A stretch of 64,000 nt of DNA from Methanolobus mangrovi (GCF_031312535.1 NZ_CP133594.1:1736001-1800000); one strand, 5' to 3'. Positions 15,838 to 24,802 are shown, counted from the first letter of the stretch. The notes: generated by a model from the letters alone, not told the origin. Program-made: numbers and translations.

Positions 15838-16578
15838 TCACTCCCATGTGTATTTACCTGCAAATGGCCTGCTGCTTGCAGGGATTATTCTTGAATAGTT
15901 CGTATCCAGGAATTGGGACGGATCTATGTCAAACCTTTCACAGAAATCTATTATCACAGGAGTTAACCTTTTCAGGTCTTCTTCAGTAAATTCAACTTTC
16001 TTGGCTCCGACACCGAGTAACTTCTCGTCGACATCGCCCCTTATAACGATCTCTCCGCCGTGTATTCCACTACCAATACCACGATCCTGTATTGTTGGTT
16101 CCTGTCCAATGCCAAGAACAAGGATGAGACCACCGGCCATGTATTCCCCAAGGAATGCATGGGATGTACCGCCTATAGCTAGTATAGGACGTTTACCCTC
16201 ATACTCCTTCATATGGATGCCACCACGGTACCCTATGCTGCCTTTTACAAAGACCTTTCCACCGCGCATACTGTGTGCAACCGCATCCCCTGCACTTCCG
16301 TGAATTATCAATGAACCGTAATCCATGGTGTTTCCAGGGGCATGCTCGGCATTACCAAATACCTCACATTCCGGACCGCTCATGAACATTCCGAGATCTC
16401 CGCCAGGAACACCATTAATGGTGATCTTTGCATCGCCTCTTACTCCATTCCCGATGAAACGCTGTCCAAGAACATTATTGAGCACTATTTCCTTTACACC
16501 AGAAGCCACTGCTTCACGAATCATCTTATTCAACGGGGAGTAGTGCATACCTTTTACGTCTATTACTAAAGGATCCAC
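15838..16578 (-). CDS. gltB3: Glutamate synthase GXGXG-domain protein
   Basis: This 246-residue stand-alone version of the C-terminal beta-helix of glutamate synthase large subunit contains repeated Gly-rich turns such as GNGVRGDAKITINGVPGGDLG and GGKVFVKGSIGYRGG. It gives structural support in the complex and is cytosolic. The ATG at 16578 lies 5 bases after the upstream gene, and the FrhB-like gene starts 5 bases after this stop, so translation is probably coupled. Archaea often carry these domains as separate genes, so the split is not a break. Confidence 0.9.
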   Translation of the reverse strand: MDPLVIDVKGMHYSPLNKMIREAVASGVKEIVLNNVLGQRFIGNGVRGDAKITINGVPGGDLGMFMSGPECEVFGNAEHAPGNTMDYGSLIIHGSAGDAVAHSMRGGKVFVKGSIGYRGGIHMKEYEGKRPILAIGGTSHAFLGEYMAGGLILVLGIGQEPTIQDRGIGSGIHGGEIVIRGDVDEKLLGVGAKKVEFTEEDLKRLTPVIIDFCERFDIDPSQFLDTNYSRIIPASSRPFAGKYTWE

Positions 16579-16583
16579 TTCAA

Positions 16584-18092
16584 TCAGGCCCCCACAGATT
16601 CTATTTTGAGTACATCAAGCAGACCCTGGTCAAGCATGTAACCACGGAGACGTTCACGGTTTCCGCGAAGACTCTCAATGCTGTTAAGACCTGCTGCACC
16701 CATTAGTTCACTTATTTCAAGTGTCCAGGCCTTGATAAGGTTTGCAACATGTTCTGCACCGATCTCCGGATCGATACGGTTAACCAATTCCGGTTTCTGG
16801 GTTGCAATACCCCATGGACAAAGACCACGATAGCAGTTTCCACATACGCGGCATCCTAATGCTATGAGTGAAGCTGTTCCAATGTAAACTGCATCAGCAC
16901 CGAGTGCTATAGATTTTGTAATGTCAGCACTGTTGCGAATACCACCACTTGCGATCAGTGAAACTTCATTCCTGATACCCTGGTCGTTCAGTTTCTCATC
17001 TACTGCGGCGATAGCTGCCTCAATAGGAATACCGACATTGTCCCTGAATACCTTTGGTGCTGCACCGGTACCACCTTTGAAACCATCAACTACTACGGCA
17101 TCTGCATCTGATCTTGCAATTCCTGCTGCAATTGCTGCCACATTATGTACTGCAGCGATCTTCACGAAGACAGGCTTTTCCCAGTTAGTGGCCTCCTTAA
17201 GACTGCGCACAAGCTGAGCAAGATCTTCTATACTGTAAATATCATGATGAGGAGCAGGACTGATAGCATCCGAACCCAATGGTATCATACGGGTACAGGA
17301 TACATCTGCACATACCTTCTCTCCCGGAAGGTGACCACCGATACCTGGCTTGGCACCCTGGCCTACCTTGATCTCAATAGCTGCACCGCGTTCCAGATAA
17401 TCAATATCGACACCGAAACGTCCTGATGCAATCTGGACTATTGTGTGATCCTGATATGGGTAAATAGCCTCGTGCATTCCTCCTTCACCAGTACCCATGA
17501 AAGTTCCGGTCTTTGCCACTGCCTTTGCAAGACTTAACTGTGCATTCAGGCTGATAGCACCGTAACTCATGTGACCTATCATAATAGGAGTGTCGAGTTT
17601 AAGATTCGGAGCAAGTTTTGTTGTAAGATCAATGTCACCATTGTTCTTTGTAAATTCAAGTTTTGCAGGCTTCTTACCAATATATGTCCTCAGTTCCATT
17701 GGTTCTCTCAGAGGATCTATACTTGGGTTGGTGACCTGGCATGCATCCAGTACCAGCCTGTCAAATATAACAGGATAATCACGTGCATTGCCCATTCCGG
17801 CAAGGATGATCTTTCCGCTACGTGCCTGATTTATAACATCTTCACGTGCCTCTGCAGTCCACAGAGGATGACTGCGGTAGTCCACAGGTTTTTCCTGAAG
17901 GTTGATAGCATCTCTCGGACACATGGAGATACAGCGATGACATGCAGTACACTTGCGGGAATCTATGAGGATCTTATCATCTTCGATCCTGTAAACACCA
18001 TAGGAACAGTTATCGACGCAACGCATACATTTCATGCACTGGTCACGGTCAATACTGATCTTGTACTTTAGGGGAACACTTCCAAGGCTCAT
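16584..18092 (-). CDS. gltB2: Glutamate synthase FMN-domain protein with ferredoxin motif
   Basis: This 502-residue catalytic core of archaeal glutamate synthase reduces 2-iminoglutarate to glutamate on FMN. Two [4Fe-4S] ferredoxin motifs stand at the N-terminus (CMKCMRCVDNCSYG about 19-32 and CTACHRCISMCP about 48-59). The FMN TIM barrel shows GEGGMHEAIYPYQDHTIVQI and GFKGGTGAAPKVFRDNVG. The distal cluster motif CRVCGNCYRGLCPWG lies near residue 430. The start overlaps the stop of the amidotransferase gene. It receives ammonia from the gltB1 product and electrons probably from the FrhB-like subunit. Confidence 0.93.
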   Translation of the reverse strand: MSLGSVPLKYKISIDRDQCMKCMRCVDNCSYGVYRIEDDKILIDSRKCTACHRCISMCPRDAINLQEKPVDYRSHPLWTAEAREDVINQARSGKIILAGMGNARDYPVIFDRLVLDACQVTNPSIDPLREPMELRTYIGKKPAKLEFTKNNGDIDLTTKLAPNLKLDTPIMIGHMSYGAISLNAQLSLAKAVAKTGTFMGTGEGGMHEAIYPYQDHTIVQIASGRFGVDIDYLERGAAIEIKVGQGAKPGIGGHLPGEKVCADVSCTRMIPLGSDAISPAPHHDIYSIEDLAQLVRSLKEATNWEKPVFVKIAAVHNVAAIAAGIARSDADAVVVDGFKGGTGAAPKVFRDNVGIPIEAAIAAVDEKLNDQGIRNEVSLIASGGIRNSADITKSIALGADAVYIGTASLIALGCRVCGNCYRGLCPWGIATQKPELVNRIDPEIGAEHVANLIKAWTLEISELMGAAGLNSIESLRGNRERLRGYMLDQGLLDVLKIESVGA

Positions 18093-19141
18093 ACTGTAAC
18101 CCTCCCGATAACCGGTTCGCCTGCTCTTGGCATGTATATTGTCTTTACTTCAGGGTCCATTGTACGTATGGCGGCTTCTTCACTTGATATGTAAAGACGG
18201 GAACCGTTCTCTCCTACGACGAGAGGACGCAGCTTTATCCTGTCAGTGAAACCTACGATACCATCCTTTGTAGCCACAACTATTGCAAAAGGACCGTTCA
18301 TCAGTGCAGGTCCGTACGTAAGACGCAATGTGCGCAGGAATTCCTCCTGCTTTTCCGGCATCTCATCGATCTCATCCCAGAATGGAGGAGCAAGTGCCGT
18401 AACAACTGTTTCAGATGGAAGTCCATGTTGCCTTCCGAGAAGATCGAAAAGATAAGCTACAACTTCTGTGTCAGTTAACATGGTACACTGGTAACCATTA
18501 CTTTCCACATAACGACGATTAGTGCCGTATGAAGTTATCTCACCGTTGTGGACAACTGACCAGTCAAGGAGATTAAAAGGATGAGCGCCTCCCCACCATC
18601 CAGAAGTATTTGTTGGATAGCGGTTGTGTGCAAGCCAGATGTAACCCTTGTAGTCCTCTATCCTGAAAAAGTTGGCTACATCCTCAGGCCAGCCGGCAGC
18701 TTTGAATACTCCCATATTTTTACCTGATGAGAATACCAGAGCACCTTTTACATCTGAATTTATGGACATCACAAGACGCTTGACATTATCATCGTCAGGA
18801 TTTGTAGTACCAACCATAAGATCAGTATAAGGTTTGAAGAAATATCTCCAGGAAATATGTTCCTTTTTGAGACCCGGTTGTTCATATGTTGGGATCTCTT
18901 CCTGATGAACGATCCTGCCCCATGTTTGCAGTATCTTGTCCACCATGGTTTTTGGTTCTAGCAAATTATCAAAAAATACGTGGATGGCGTAGCAATCTGC
19001 ATAGTCAGGGTATATACCATAAGCTACGTATCCTGCGCCTTCTCCACTTCCTCTTTCATCCATCAGACTCAGGGCTTCCTTAATACTGGAGCCGTCCATT
19101 CTGGACATTGTCCGATCGATTACGCCTATAATTCCGCACAT
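18089..19141 (-). CDS. gltB1: Glutamate synthase amidotransferase-domain protein (class II)
   Basis: The ATG at 19141 is chosen because the next residue is the Ntn-type nucleophile Cys (MCGIIGVIDR). A GTG three codons upstream would hide it and itself lies in a GTGATC ribosome site. The 350-residue protein releases ammonia from glutamine. It shows GRIVHQEEIPTYEQP, LAHNRYPTNTSGWWGGAHPF and VVHNGEIT, typical of class II amidotransferases. It is the first gene of a four-gene operon continuing with the FMN and GXGXG proteins and the FrhB-like subunit. Upstream lies a CGTGAA/TTCACG inverted repeat (19241-19261) that may be regulatory. Confidence 0.92.
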   Translation of the reverse strand: MCGIIGVIDRTMSRMDGSSIKEALSLMDERGSGEGAGYVAYGIYPDYADCYAIHVFFDNLLEPKTMVDKILQTWGRIVHQEEIPTYEQPGLKKEHISWRYFFKPYTDLMVGTTNPDDDNVKRLVMSINSDVKGALVFSSGKNMGVFKAAGWPEDVANFFRIEDYKGYIWLAHNRYPTNTSGWWGGAHPFNLLDWSVVHNGEITSYGTNRRYVESNGYQCTMLTDTEVVAYLFDLLGRQHGLPSETVVTALAPPFWDEIDEMPEKQEEFLRTLRLTYGPALMNGPFAIVVATKDGIVGFTDRIKLRPLVVGENGSRLYISSEEAAIRTMDPEVKTIYMPRAGEPVIGRVTV

Positions 19142-19329
19142 GTTGATCACTATGAGTATTTATTCTTGGGGCTATGAGATAGTATTTACCTGATATGAAT
19201 TTAACCATGCAAAAACCCATTCAGGAAAAGCCCAGAGTTGCGTGAACAACTTCTATTCACGTTTTAGCAGCAACAAGAAACACTGCTGACTTAAGATATG
19301 GATATATTATGTTGAAATATAAAGTGAAA

Positions 19330-19349
19330 GTAAGGGGAATTCCCCTTAC
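19330..19349 (-). terminator. 20-bp palindrome over the glutamine synthetase stop codon
   Basis: GTAAGGGGAATTCCCCTTAC is a perfect palindrome that includes the stop codon at 19346-19348. The following minus-strand sequence is only modestly T-rich, so it may act in mRNA end formation or stability rather than as a strong terminator. Confidence 0.45.
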
Positions 19350-20686
19350 AGTATGCTAAGGTAGGTGTCAAGTTCCCACTGGTGAACCTGTGCCTTGTAA
19401 TCGTCCCACTGAGCGTTCTTTGCACTGAGATAGTTCTCGAACACGTGGTCTCCAACTACGTTCTTTACAAATTCACTGCCGGTCATGAGATCGATAGCTT
19501 CCTTAAGGTTGCCTGGCAGAGATTCAATACCTCTTGCTGCCCTGTCTGCTTCGGTGAGCTTGAATATGTTGACATCAGTTGATGCTGGTGCTTCCATTCC
19601 CTTCTCGATACCGTCAAGACCTGCGCTGAGCATTGCTGCAAAGGCGAGGTATGGGTTACATGCAGGGTCAGGACATCTGAGCTCTACCCTTGTACCAAGG
19701 CCTCTTGATGCAGGAATCCTGATAAGGGAACTGCGGTTTGATGCAGACCATGTGCAGTAGATAGGAGCTTCATATCCAGGTACGAGCCTCTTGTATGAGT
19801 TTACAGTTGAGTTGGTGATTGCAGCGAACTCACGAACGTGTGTGAGGAGACCTGCAATGTACTGCTTTGCAACTGTTGAAAGTTGGTCAGGAGTTTCTGG
19901 GTCATAGAATGCGTTCTTTCCGTCCTTCATGAGGGACTGGTTGGAGTGCATACCTGAACCGTTCACACCATAGAGTGGTTTTGGCATGAAACTTGCATAG
20001 TATCCCATATGATATGCAATGGATTTAACAACATACTTGAAGGTTACAATGTTGTCACATGTGTTCAGCACATCGCCGAATCTGAAGTTGATCTCGTGCT
20101 GTGAAGGAGCGACCTCGTGGTGGGATGCTTCAATTTTGAAGCCCATGTCTTCAAGAGCGAAGTCAATAGCTCTTCTTACATCCTGTGCCTTGTCAAGAGG
20201 AGCGAAATCGAAGTATCCTCCCTTGTCTGTGAGGTTTGTTGTTGGGTGACCTTTCTCATCGAGTTCAAAAAGGAAGAACTCAAGTTCAGGACCGGTGTTC
20301 ATTGTGTATCCAAGCTCTGCTGCTTTTGCAACAGCCTGCTTCAGAACATATCTTGGGTCGCCCTCGAAAGGCTTTCCGTTTGGCCTGTATACATCACCAA
20401 TGATACGAGCAACTGCACCTTCCTTTGGTCTCCATGGGAGTAATCTGAAGGTGGTTGGATCTGGCATGAGGATCATATCGGATTCTTCGATCCTTGTAAA
20501 TCCTTCAATTGATGAACCATCGAACATTACACCGTTCTCAAATGCACCTTCGAGATCTTCTGCAGGGATTGCCCAGCTTTTGATCATACCGAGGGTATCG
20601 GTGAATTGGGTTCTTATGAATTTGACATCGTTCTCGGTTACAGCCTGTAACACGTCTTCCTTCGTTACTGGATTTGCTTTTACCAT
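19346..20686 (-). CDS. glnA: Glutamine synthetase type I (second copy)
   Basis: The start at 20686 follows GAGGAGTAGTC. The frame extends 36 codons upstream, but that part is promoter sequence. The 446-residue enzyme shows FDGSSIEGF, ASHHEVAPSQHEINFRFGD, ASNRSSLIRIPASRG and the C-terminal NIFKLTEADRAARGIESLPG, with no adenylylation Tyr. It is highly conserved and is probably the main ammonium-assimilating enzyme, working with the adjacent glutamate synthase operon that runs in the same direction. A TATA box and an NrpR-type operator lie just upstream, indicating induction under nitrogen limitation. Confidence 0.95.
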   Translation of the reverse strand: MVKANPVTKEDVLQAVTENDVKFIRTQFTDTLGMIKSWAIPAEDLEGAFENGVMFDGSSIEGFTRIEESDMILMPDPTTFRLLPWRPKEGAVARIIGDVYRPNGKPFEGDPRYVLKQAVAKAAELGYTMNTGPELEFFLFELDEKGHPTTNLTDKGGYFDFAPLDKAQDVRRAIDFALEDMGFKIEASHHEVAPSQHEINFRFGDVLNTCDNIVTFKYVVKSIAYHMGYYASFMPKPLYGVNGSGMHSNQSLMKDGKNAFYDPETPDQLSTVAKQYIAGLLTHVREFAAITNSTVNSYKRLVPGYEAPIYCTWSASNRSSLIRIPASRGLGTRVELRCPDPACNPYLAFAAMLSAGLDGIEKGMEAPASTDVNIFKLTEADRAARGIESLPGNLKEAIDLMTGSEFVKNVVGDHVFENYLSAKNAQWDDYKAQVHQWELDTYLSIL

Positions 20687-20723
20687 TTTGACTACTCCTC
20701 TATTCACTACACTAAGGGGTGTG

Positions 20724-20756
20724 AGTAACCCATTACCTATCAAGAGATATATATAG
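20724..20756 (-). promoter_or_regulatory. glnA promoter with NrpR-like operator
   Basis: On the minus strand a TATA box (GCTATATATATC, complement of 20747-20758) is followed after about ten bases by GGTA-N6-TACT (20724-20737). The Methanosarcina NrpR operator is GGTA-N6-TACC, so one base differs. The site overlaps the expected transcription start, fitting repression during nitrogen sufficiency. Confidence 0.55.
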
Positions 20757-20892
20757 CTTGTTGTTTTTTGTGGAAAGAAAGATTCACTCCCCAAAGAAAA
20801 ATAAAACCTGGTATCTATTAAAACTTCCCTCTAAAAAAGCACAATAAAACTAAAAAACAGGATTCTGAAAAATGTACGATACATCAGGAATC

Positions 20893-21051
20893 TAATATAT
20901 AAGGCATTGAATTTTAAAACAGTGTTTCCTGCAAAACCATAAATTAAAGGAAAAAGGATGTCTATGTCTAATGTTGCCGCACCTTCGTGGAGGACTTGCG
21001 GAAGCTTTATCATTCTTGTAAAAATACTGATTTTAAGAAGCGAGATTGGAT
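20893..21051 (+). promoter_or_regulatory. Promoter and hairpin leader of the hdrCB genes
   Basis: A TATA-like CTAATATATAAGG stands near 20893-20905. The leader of about 120 bases contains a nested hairpin, CCGCA/TGCGG with CCT/AGG (20977-21001). An overlapping 53-codon frame from ATG 20958 runs through it into hdrC, preceded by a purine-rich AAAGG. It may be a leader peptide or chance. Confidence 0.4.
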
Positions 21052-21558
21052 ATGACAGACAAAAATACGGGCGAAACAGAAACCATGGAACGAATTCAAA
21101 ATGCTTCCATTGATGCACTCAGATGTATCCAATGCGGAGTGTGTAGTGGGAGTTGCCCTTCAGGAAGACATACAACCCTGAATATAAGGAAGCTTGTAAA
21201 AATAGCAGGCAAAAACACTGATATCCTGAATAACAAAGAACTCTGGATGTGTACAACCTGCTACAATTGCCAGGAAAGATGCCCGAGAGATATAGGCATT
21301 GTAGACATATTACTCGATATAAGAGCTATTTCCGTACAGAATGGAAATATACATCCCGAACATAGAATAGTCTGTGAAATGCTGCTCGAATACGGTCATG
21401 CAGTACCTATTAATGAGCATACCCGAGCTAACAGAGTGAATATCGGACTGGAAGAACTGCCTGAGACCGTTCACAAGTATGAGGACGGGCTTGAAGAAGT
21501 AAAAAGTCTTCTTGCTTCGTGCGGGTTTAGAAAACTGATCGAACAGAATGAAAGTTGA
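21052..21558 (+). CDS. hdrC: Heterodisulfide reductase subunit C-like iron-sulfur protein
   Basis: This 168-residue electron-transfer protein has two classical [4Fe-4S] motifs, CIQCGVCSGSCPSG (about 22-35) and CTTCYNCQERCPRD (about 67-80), spaced as in HdrC. The start at 21052 (ATG) is preferred over a TTG two codons earlier. The ribosome site is weak. The next gene is HdrB-like, but no hdrA is next to them, so the pair may work with an HdrA elsewhere or with another partner. In Methanosarcina soluble HdrCB sets work beside the membrane HdrDE; that this pair is one is inferred. Confidence 0.88.
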   Translation: MTDKNTGETETMERIQNASIDALRCIQCGVCSGSCPSGRHTTLNIRKLVKIAGKNTDILNNKELWMCTTCYNCQERCPRDIGIVDILLDIRAISVQNGNIHPEHRIVCEMLLEYGHAVPINEHTRANRVNIGLEELPETVHKYEDGLEEVKSLLASCGFRKLIEQNES

Positions 21559-21576
21559 TTTACCGGAATGTGGAAT

Positions 21577-22473
21577 ATGAAAGAACTATCACTCTTTTTA
21601 GGATGTCTCGTGCCTAACAGATACCCGGGAATCGAACTGGCAACCAAATTATGTCTTGCCAAACTTGACATCGACTGCACAGACCTCGCAGGTGCTTCCT
21701 GTTGTCCTGCACCGGGAGTGTTCCGATCATTTGACAGAACAACATGGCTGACGCTGGCAAGCCGTAATATAGTACTGTCAGAGCAAATGAATAGAGATAT
21801 GCTTACTATCTGCAACGGATGCTTTAGCACACTTGCAGATGCAAACCGTAGTATAAAAGAAGATAAGGATTCAAAGGAAGATGTCAACAGGCACCTTGAG
21901 AAGATAGGAAAGGAAATAAAGGGCGATATTGATGTCCGACATATTATAGAGTACCTGTACGAAGAGTACGGTCCTGAAAAGATCAGCTCCTACGTTGAAA
22001 GACAACTTGACATCAGGGTTGCAGTCCATTACGGTTGCCACCTCATAAAACCTACAAAGGAGAGAGGCCTAGGTAATTTTGAAAGACCAGGCTTTTTTGA
22101 TGAACTTGTCACCGCACTTGGTGCAACAAGTGTTGAATACCCGGACAAGATGGCATGCTGCGGAGCCGGAGGAGGAGTGCGCTCCTCCATGAAAGACAAG
22201 TCATTGAAAATGACAGAAGCAAAGCTTTCAAGGATAAAAGAAGCAGAAGTAGATTGCATAGTAAACTCGTGTCCTTTCTGCCATATGCAACTGGGCGAAG
22301 GACAATCAGAGATAAAAGAGCAGATGCAAATCGAGTATGACATTCCCGTACTTCATTACACACAACTTCTCGGACTTGCGCTGGGATTCCCTGCTGAAAT
22401 GCTTGGAATTGACACAAACATAGAGAAGAACAGGAAATTTATGGATATACTGGATGCAGGAATGGAATGTTAA
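21577..22473 (+). CDS. hdrB: Heterodisulfide reductase subunit B-like protein
   Basis: This roughly 298-residue protein has two CCG domains, the cysteine-rich fold that holds the non-cubane [4Fe-4S] clusters reducing the CoM-S-S-CoB disulfide. Visible parts are FLGCLVPNRYPGIE, GASCCPAPGV and CNGCFS in the first, and HYGCHLIKP, MACCGAGGGVR and CPFCHMQL in the second. Both domains appear complete. I start at the ATG at 21577, which gives the usual MKELSLFLGC opening. An ATG three codons upstream is possible. It follows hdrC by 18 bases in the same transcript. It is cytosolic with no membrane segment. Confidence 0.88.
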   Translation: MKELSLFLGCLVPNRYPGIELATKLCLAKLDIDCTDLAGASCCPAPGVFRSFDRTTWLTLASRNIVLSEQMNRDMLTICNGCFSTLADANRSIKEDKDSKEDVNRHLEKIGKEIKGDIDVRHIIEYLYEEYGPEKISSYVERQLDIRVAVHYGCHLIKPTKERGLGNFERPGFFDELVTALGATSVEYPDKMACCGAGGGVRSSMKDKSLKMTEAKLSRIKEAEVDCIVNSCPFCHMQLGEGQSEIKEQMQIEYDIPVLHYTQLLGLALGFPAEMLGIDTNIEKNRKFMDILDAGMEC

Positions 22474-22583
22474 AAATGCATTTCCAGCATTTTATGGAAA
22501 TATACTGCAATAATTCACACCGGAAACCTATTTCACCAATAACTTTAAGATATTGAATGTTATTACGTGAGTAGCACAACATG

Positions 22584-22658
22584 AGCGTGTGGCCTAGTCA
22601 GGATATGGCGGCAGCCTCCTAAGCTGCAAGCCGGGGGTTCAAATCCCTTCACGCTCGC
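22584..22658 (+). tRNA. tRNA-Arg (CCU anticodon)
   Basis: Acceptor arms GAGCGTG (22584-22590) and CACGCTC (22651-22657) pair fully. The anticodon arm GCAGC-CTCCTAA-GCTGC gives anticodon CCT, and the T-loop reads GGTTCAAATCC. There is no intron, and CCA is not encoded. Confidence 0.95.
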
Positions 22659-22693
22659 TATTTCTCTTTTTAACAATTACCGGAGATTGCTAA

Positions 22694-23146
22694 TTGATAA
22701 TAAGAAAGGCTACTGTCAATGATATACCAGGAATTAAGAGCATCATAGACCTTTATGCAAAACAGGAAAAGATGCTTCCACGATCATTGAGTGAACTGTA
22801 TGAATTCACCCGCAGTTTTTATGTTTGTGAGATGGACAATGACATAGTTGGCTGCTGTGCCCTCCAGGTAAGCTGGGAGGATATGGCAGAAGTAATGTCC
22901 TTTGCTGTGAAACCTGAGTATAGAGAACAGGGCATCGGTACGGAACTTATCAATGCCTGCCTTAAAGAAGCAAAAGAACTTGGTATTAACAATGTGTTCA
23001 CACTTACCTACGCAGTCCCATTCTTTGAGAAACAGGGATTTGAGAAAATTGACAAACAAGAGCTACCACACAAAGTGTGGAGTGGATGTATAAAGTGTCC
23101 CAAGTTCCCAAATTGCGATGAAGTCGCAATGCTGCGAACTATATAA
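22694..23146 (+). CDS. ArgA-like GNAT N-acetyltransferase
   Basis: This 150-residue protein resembles the short N-acetylglutamate synthase-type GNAT enzymes. The fold is clear: RKATVNDIPGIKSIIDLYAK at the start, the acetyl-CoA loop in VKPEYREQGIGTELINACL (about 76-94) and FTLTYAVPFFEKQGFEKIDK. A Cys-rich tail, GCIKCPKFPNCDE, is typical of this archaeal subgroup and may bind metal. The start is TTG at 22694, eight bases after CGGAG. It would make acetylglutamate, the substrate of ArgB encoded at 28195. Assignment to that substrate is by similarity, not proven. Confidence 0.78.
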   Translation: MIIRKATVNDIPGIKSIIDLYAKQEKMLPRSLSELYEFTRSFYVCEMDNDIVGCCALQVSWEDMAEVMSFAVKPEYREQGIGTELINACLKEAKELGINNVFTLTYAVPFFEKQGFEKIDKQELPHKVWSGCIKCPKFPNCDEVAMLRTI

Positions 23147-23177
23147 TTCATCTTCACCACCTGCATTATAATTGCAG

Positions 23178-23615
23178 TTACAGGGGCTTTTCAAAATACA
23201 AAGTCCCAGCTTCTTCTTTTACTATTTCAAACCCATTACTTAGATAGATAAAGATAGCTTTTTTGAGAGATGAATCTGTTTTCAATCTTACAAATGAATA
23301 GTTCTTTTTTGAAAAATCCAATGCAGCCAGAAATAAAGCCAGACCAAGACCTTTCCCACGGCATTCTTTTTTCACATACAACCTTTTGACCTCACAATTA
23401 CCTGAACCCAGATTCTTTACTGCAGATGTACCGACAATCTCACCCTTGTACAAATATATGAAAAAAGCACCTCCCGCCCGGAGGTAATTTCCCCCGACAT
23501 CATCCAGATCAGAGTCCTTTAATGGATCATATTCAAATCCTTCTCCTGAAAGCACACTGAGAACAAAAGCTCTTGTTCCGGAGGAATATTCAGAGGAGAA
23601 AGGAAATACACTCAT
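23178..23615 (-). CDS. GNAT-family N-acetyltransferase
   Basis: This 145-residue GNAT enzyme has the acetyl-CoA loop ECRGKGLGLALFLAALDF (about 90-107) after strand VKRLYVKK. The C-terminal strand ends IYLSNGFEIVKEE. Its ATG overlaps the stop of the upstream amidohydrolase by four bases, so the two are translationally coupled. An acetylating and a deacylating enzyme in one operon suggests turnover of an N-acyl compound. The substrate is not identifiable from sequence. Confidence 0.75.
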   Translation of the reverse strand: MSVFPFSSEYSSGTRAFVLSVLSGEGFEYDPLKDSDLDDVGGNYLRAGGAFFIYLYKGEIVGTSAVKNLGSGNCEVKRLYVKKECRGKGLGLALFLAALDFSKKNYSFVRLKTDSSLKKAIFIYLSNGFEIVKEEAGTLYFEKPL

Positions 23616-24802
23616 TCCAGGTATGCTCCGGAATTTTTAAGAAAATCAACAGCTACAGAATAGAGTAGTTCAACACCGGTAATTAATACATCCTCATCTA
23701 TGTCAAAACTGGCTGAATGATTTCCTTCAACAATACCTTTTTCCACATTCCTTGTTCCAATGATAGCATACATACCCGGAACTTCCTGCAGGTAGTAGGC
23801 AAAATCTTCTGCACCAAATATTGCTTTTGCATGAGTATTAACAATGGGAAATTTTGTTTTCAGCAACTTTGAAGCGGTGTCGGTGAAAAGAGGATCATTG
23901 AAAAGGACAGGATAACCGCGGTAAACTTCAAGTTCATAAGAAGGAACTCCATCAAATCCTTCCCTTGAATAGGAAACCATCAATGAATCAAGAATCGAAG
24001 ACATCGTTTGTTCTATGGCATCAGTATCCATATCATCGAATGTCCTGAAACTACCTACAAGTTCAAGCTCATCCGGCACCCTGTTGAATTGGCTACCACT
24101 ATGGATAGTACCAAAACCAAGTACATAGTCCAAAGGACAAACCTTTTTGGATATCGAAGGATTTAGGGAGGATATAAATTCTGAAGCTACCTGAATCGGA
24201 TCAATACAGTAATCAGGTATTGAATGGTGGCCGCCTTTTCCGAATATCTTCACTTTAAAGCGATTTGAACTTGCCATGAAAGGTCCGGGACGTATGTTTA
24301 TGACACCGATATCAACATCACCGAATACATGAAGGCCGATAATGGCATCCACACCTTCAAGGCCGCCTTCGTCTATGATCCTCGACGCACCGCCAGGAGG
24401 AACTTCTTCAGCAGGCTGGAAGATAAATCTTACAGTTCCGCAGATATCCTTGCGTCTTTCCTTTATGAGCCGGGCAACTCCAAGGACAATAGCCATATGT
24501 CCGTCGTGACCGCATGCATGCATCACTCCGGGATTCTGTGAAATGTATTCTTTATTCAGAGCGGTCAGGGATTCTTCTGCCGCAAGTGCGTCAATGTCCG
24601 AACGGATGGCGATACACGGACCTGGGGTCCTGCCACGAACTTCTGCAATGACACCAGTGTCGGCAATCTTCCTGCAATTGATCCCAAGCTCTTCCAGTAC
24701 CGACATTATAATTTCCTGCGTACCATACTCATGAAAACTCAGTTCCGGATTCCTGTGGAACTCCCTGCGAATATCCTGTACCCATTTTTCAAAGGATTGC
24801 AA
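23612..24802 (-). CDS. M20-family amidohydrolase (N-acyl amino acid hydrolase type)
   Basis: This 396-residue metal-dependent hydrolase belongs to the hippurate/IAA-amino acid hydrolase group of M20. It shows the metal-site HACGHDGHMAIVLG (about 95-108), FIFQPAEEVPPGGA with catalytic Glu, GLHVFGDVDIG and the C-terminal IFGAEDFAYYLQEVPG. The dimerisation lid lies between. It is cytosolic, with no signal. The start at 24802 follows AAGGTGA. It overlaps a GNAT gene downstream. Possible substrates are N-acetylated amino acids or N-acyl diaminopimelate. Sequence alone does not decide. Confidence 0.85.
   Translation of the reverse strand: MQSFEKWVQDIRREFHRNPELSFHEYGTQEIIMSVLEELGINCRKIADTGVIAEVRGRTPGPCIAIRSDIDALAAEESLTALNKEYISQNPGVMHACGHDGHMAIVLGVARLIKERRKDICGTVRFIFQPAEEVPPGGASRIIDEGGLEGVDAIIGLHVFGDVDIGVINIRPGPFMASSNRFKVKIFGKGGHHSIPDYCIDPIQVASEFISSLNPSISKKVCPLDYVLGFGTIHSGSQFNRVPDELELVGSFRTFDDMDTDAIEQTMSSILDSLMVSYSREGFDGVPSYELEVYRGYPVLFNDPLFTDTASKLLKTKFPIVNTHAKAIFGAEDFAYYLQEVPGMYAIIGTRNVEKGIVEGNHSASFDIDEDVLITGVELLYSVAVDFLKNSGAYLE

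Noticed and set aside
15838-19141. Split glutamate synthase as frameshifted fragments
   Set aside because: Each piece has its own ribosome site and a whole domain, and the arrangement is known in archaea.
12753-20686. One of the two glutamine synthetase genes as a pseudogene
   Set aside because: Both frames are full length and keep all catalytic motifs.
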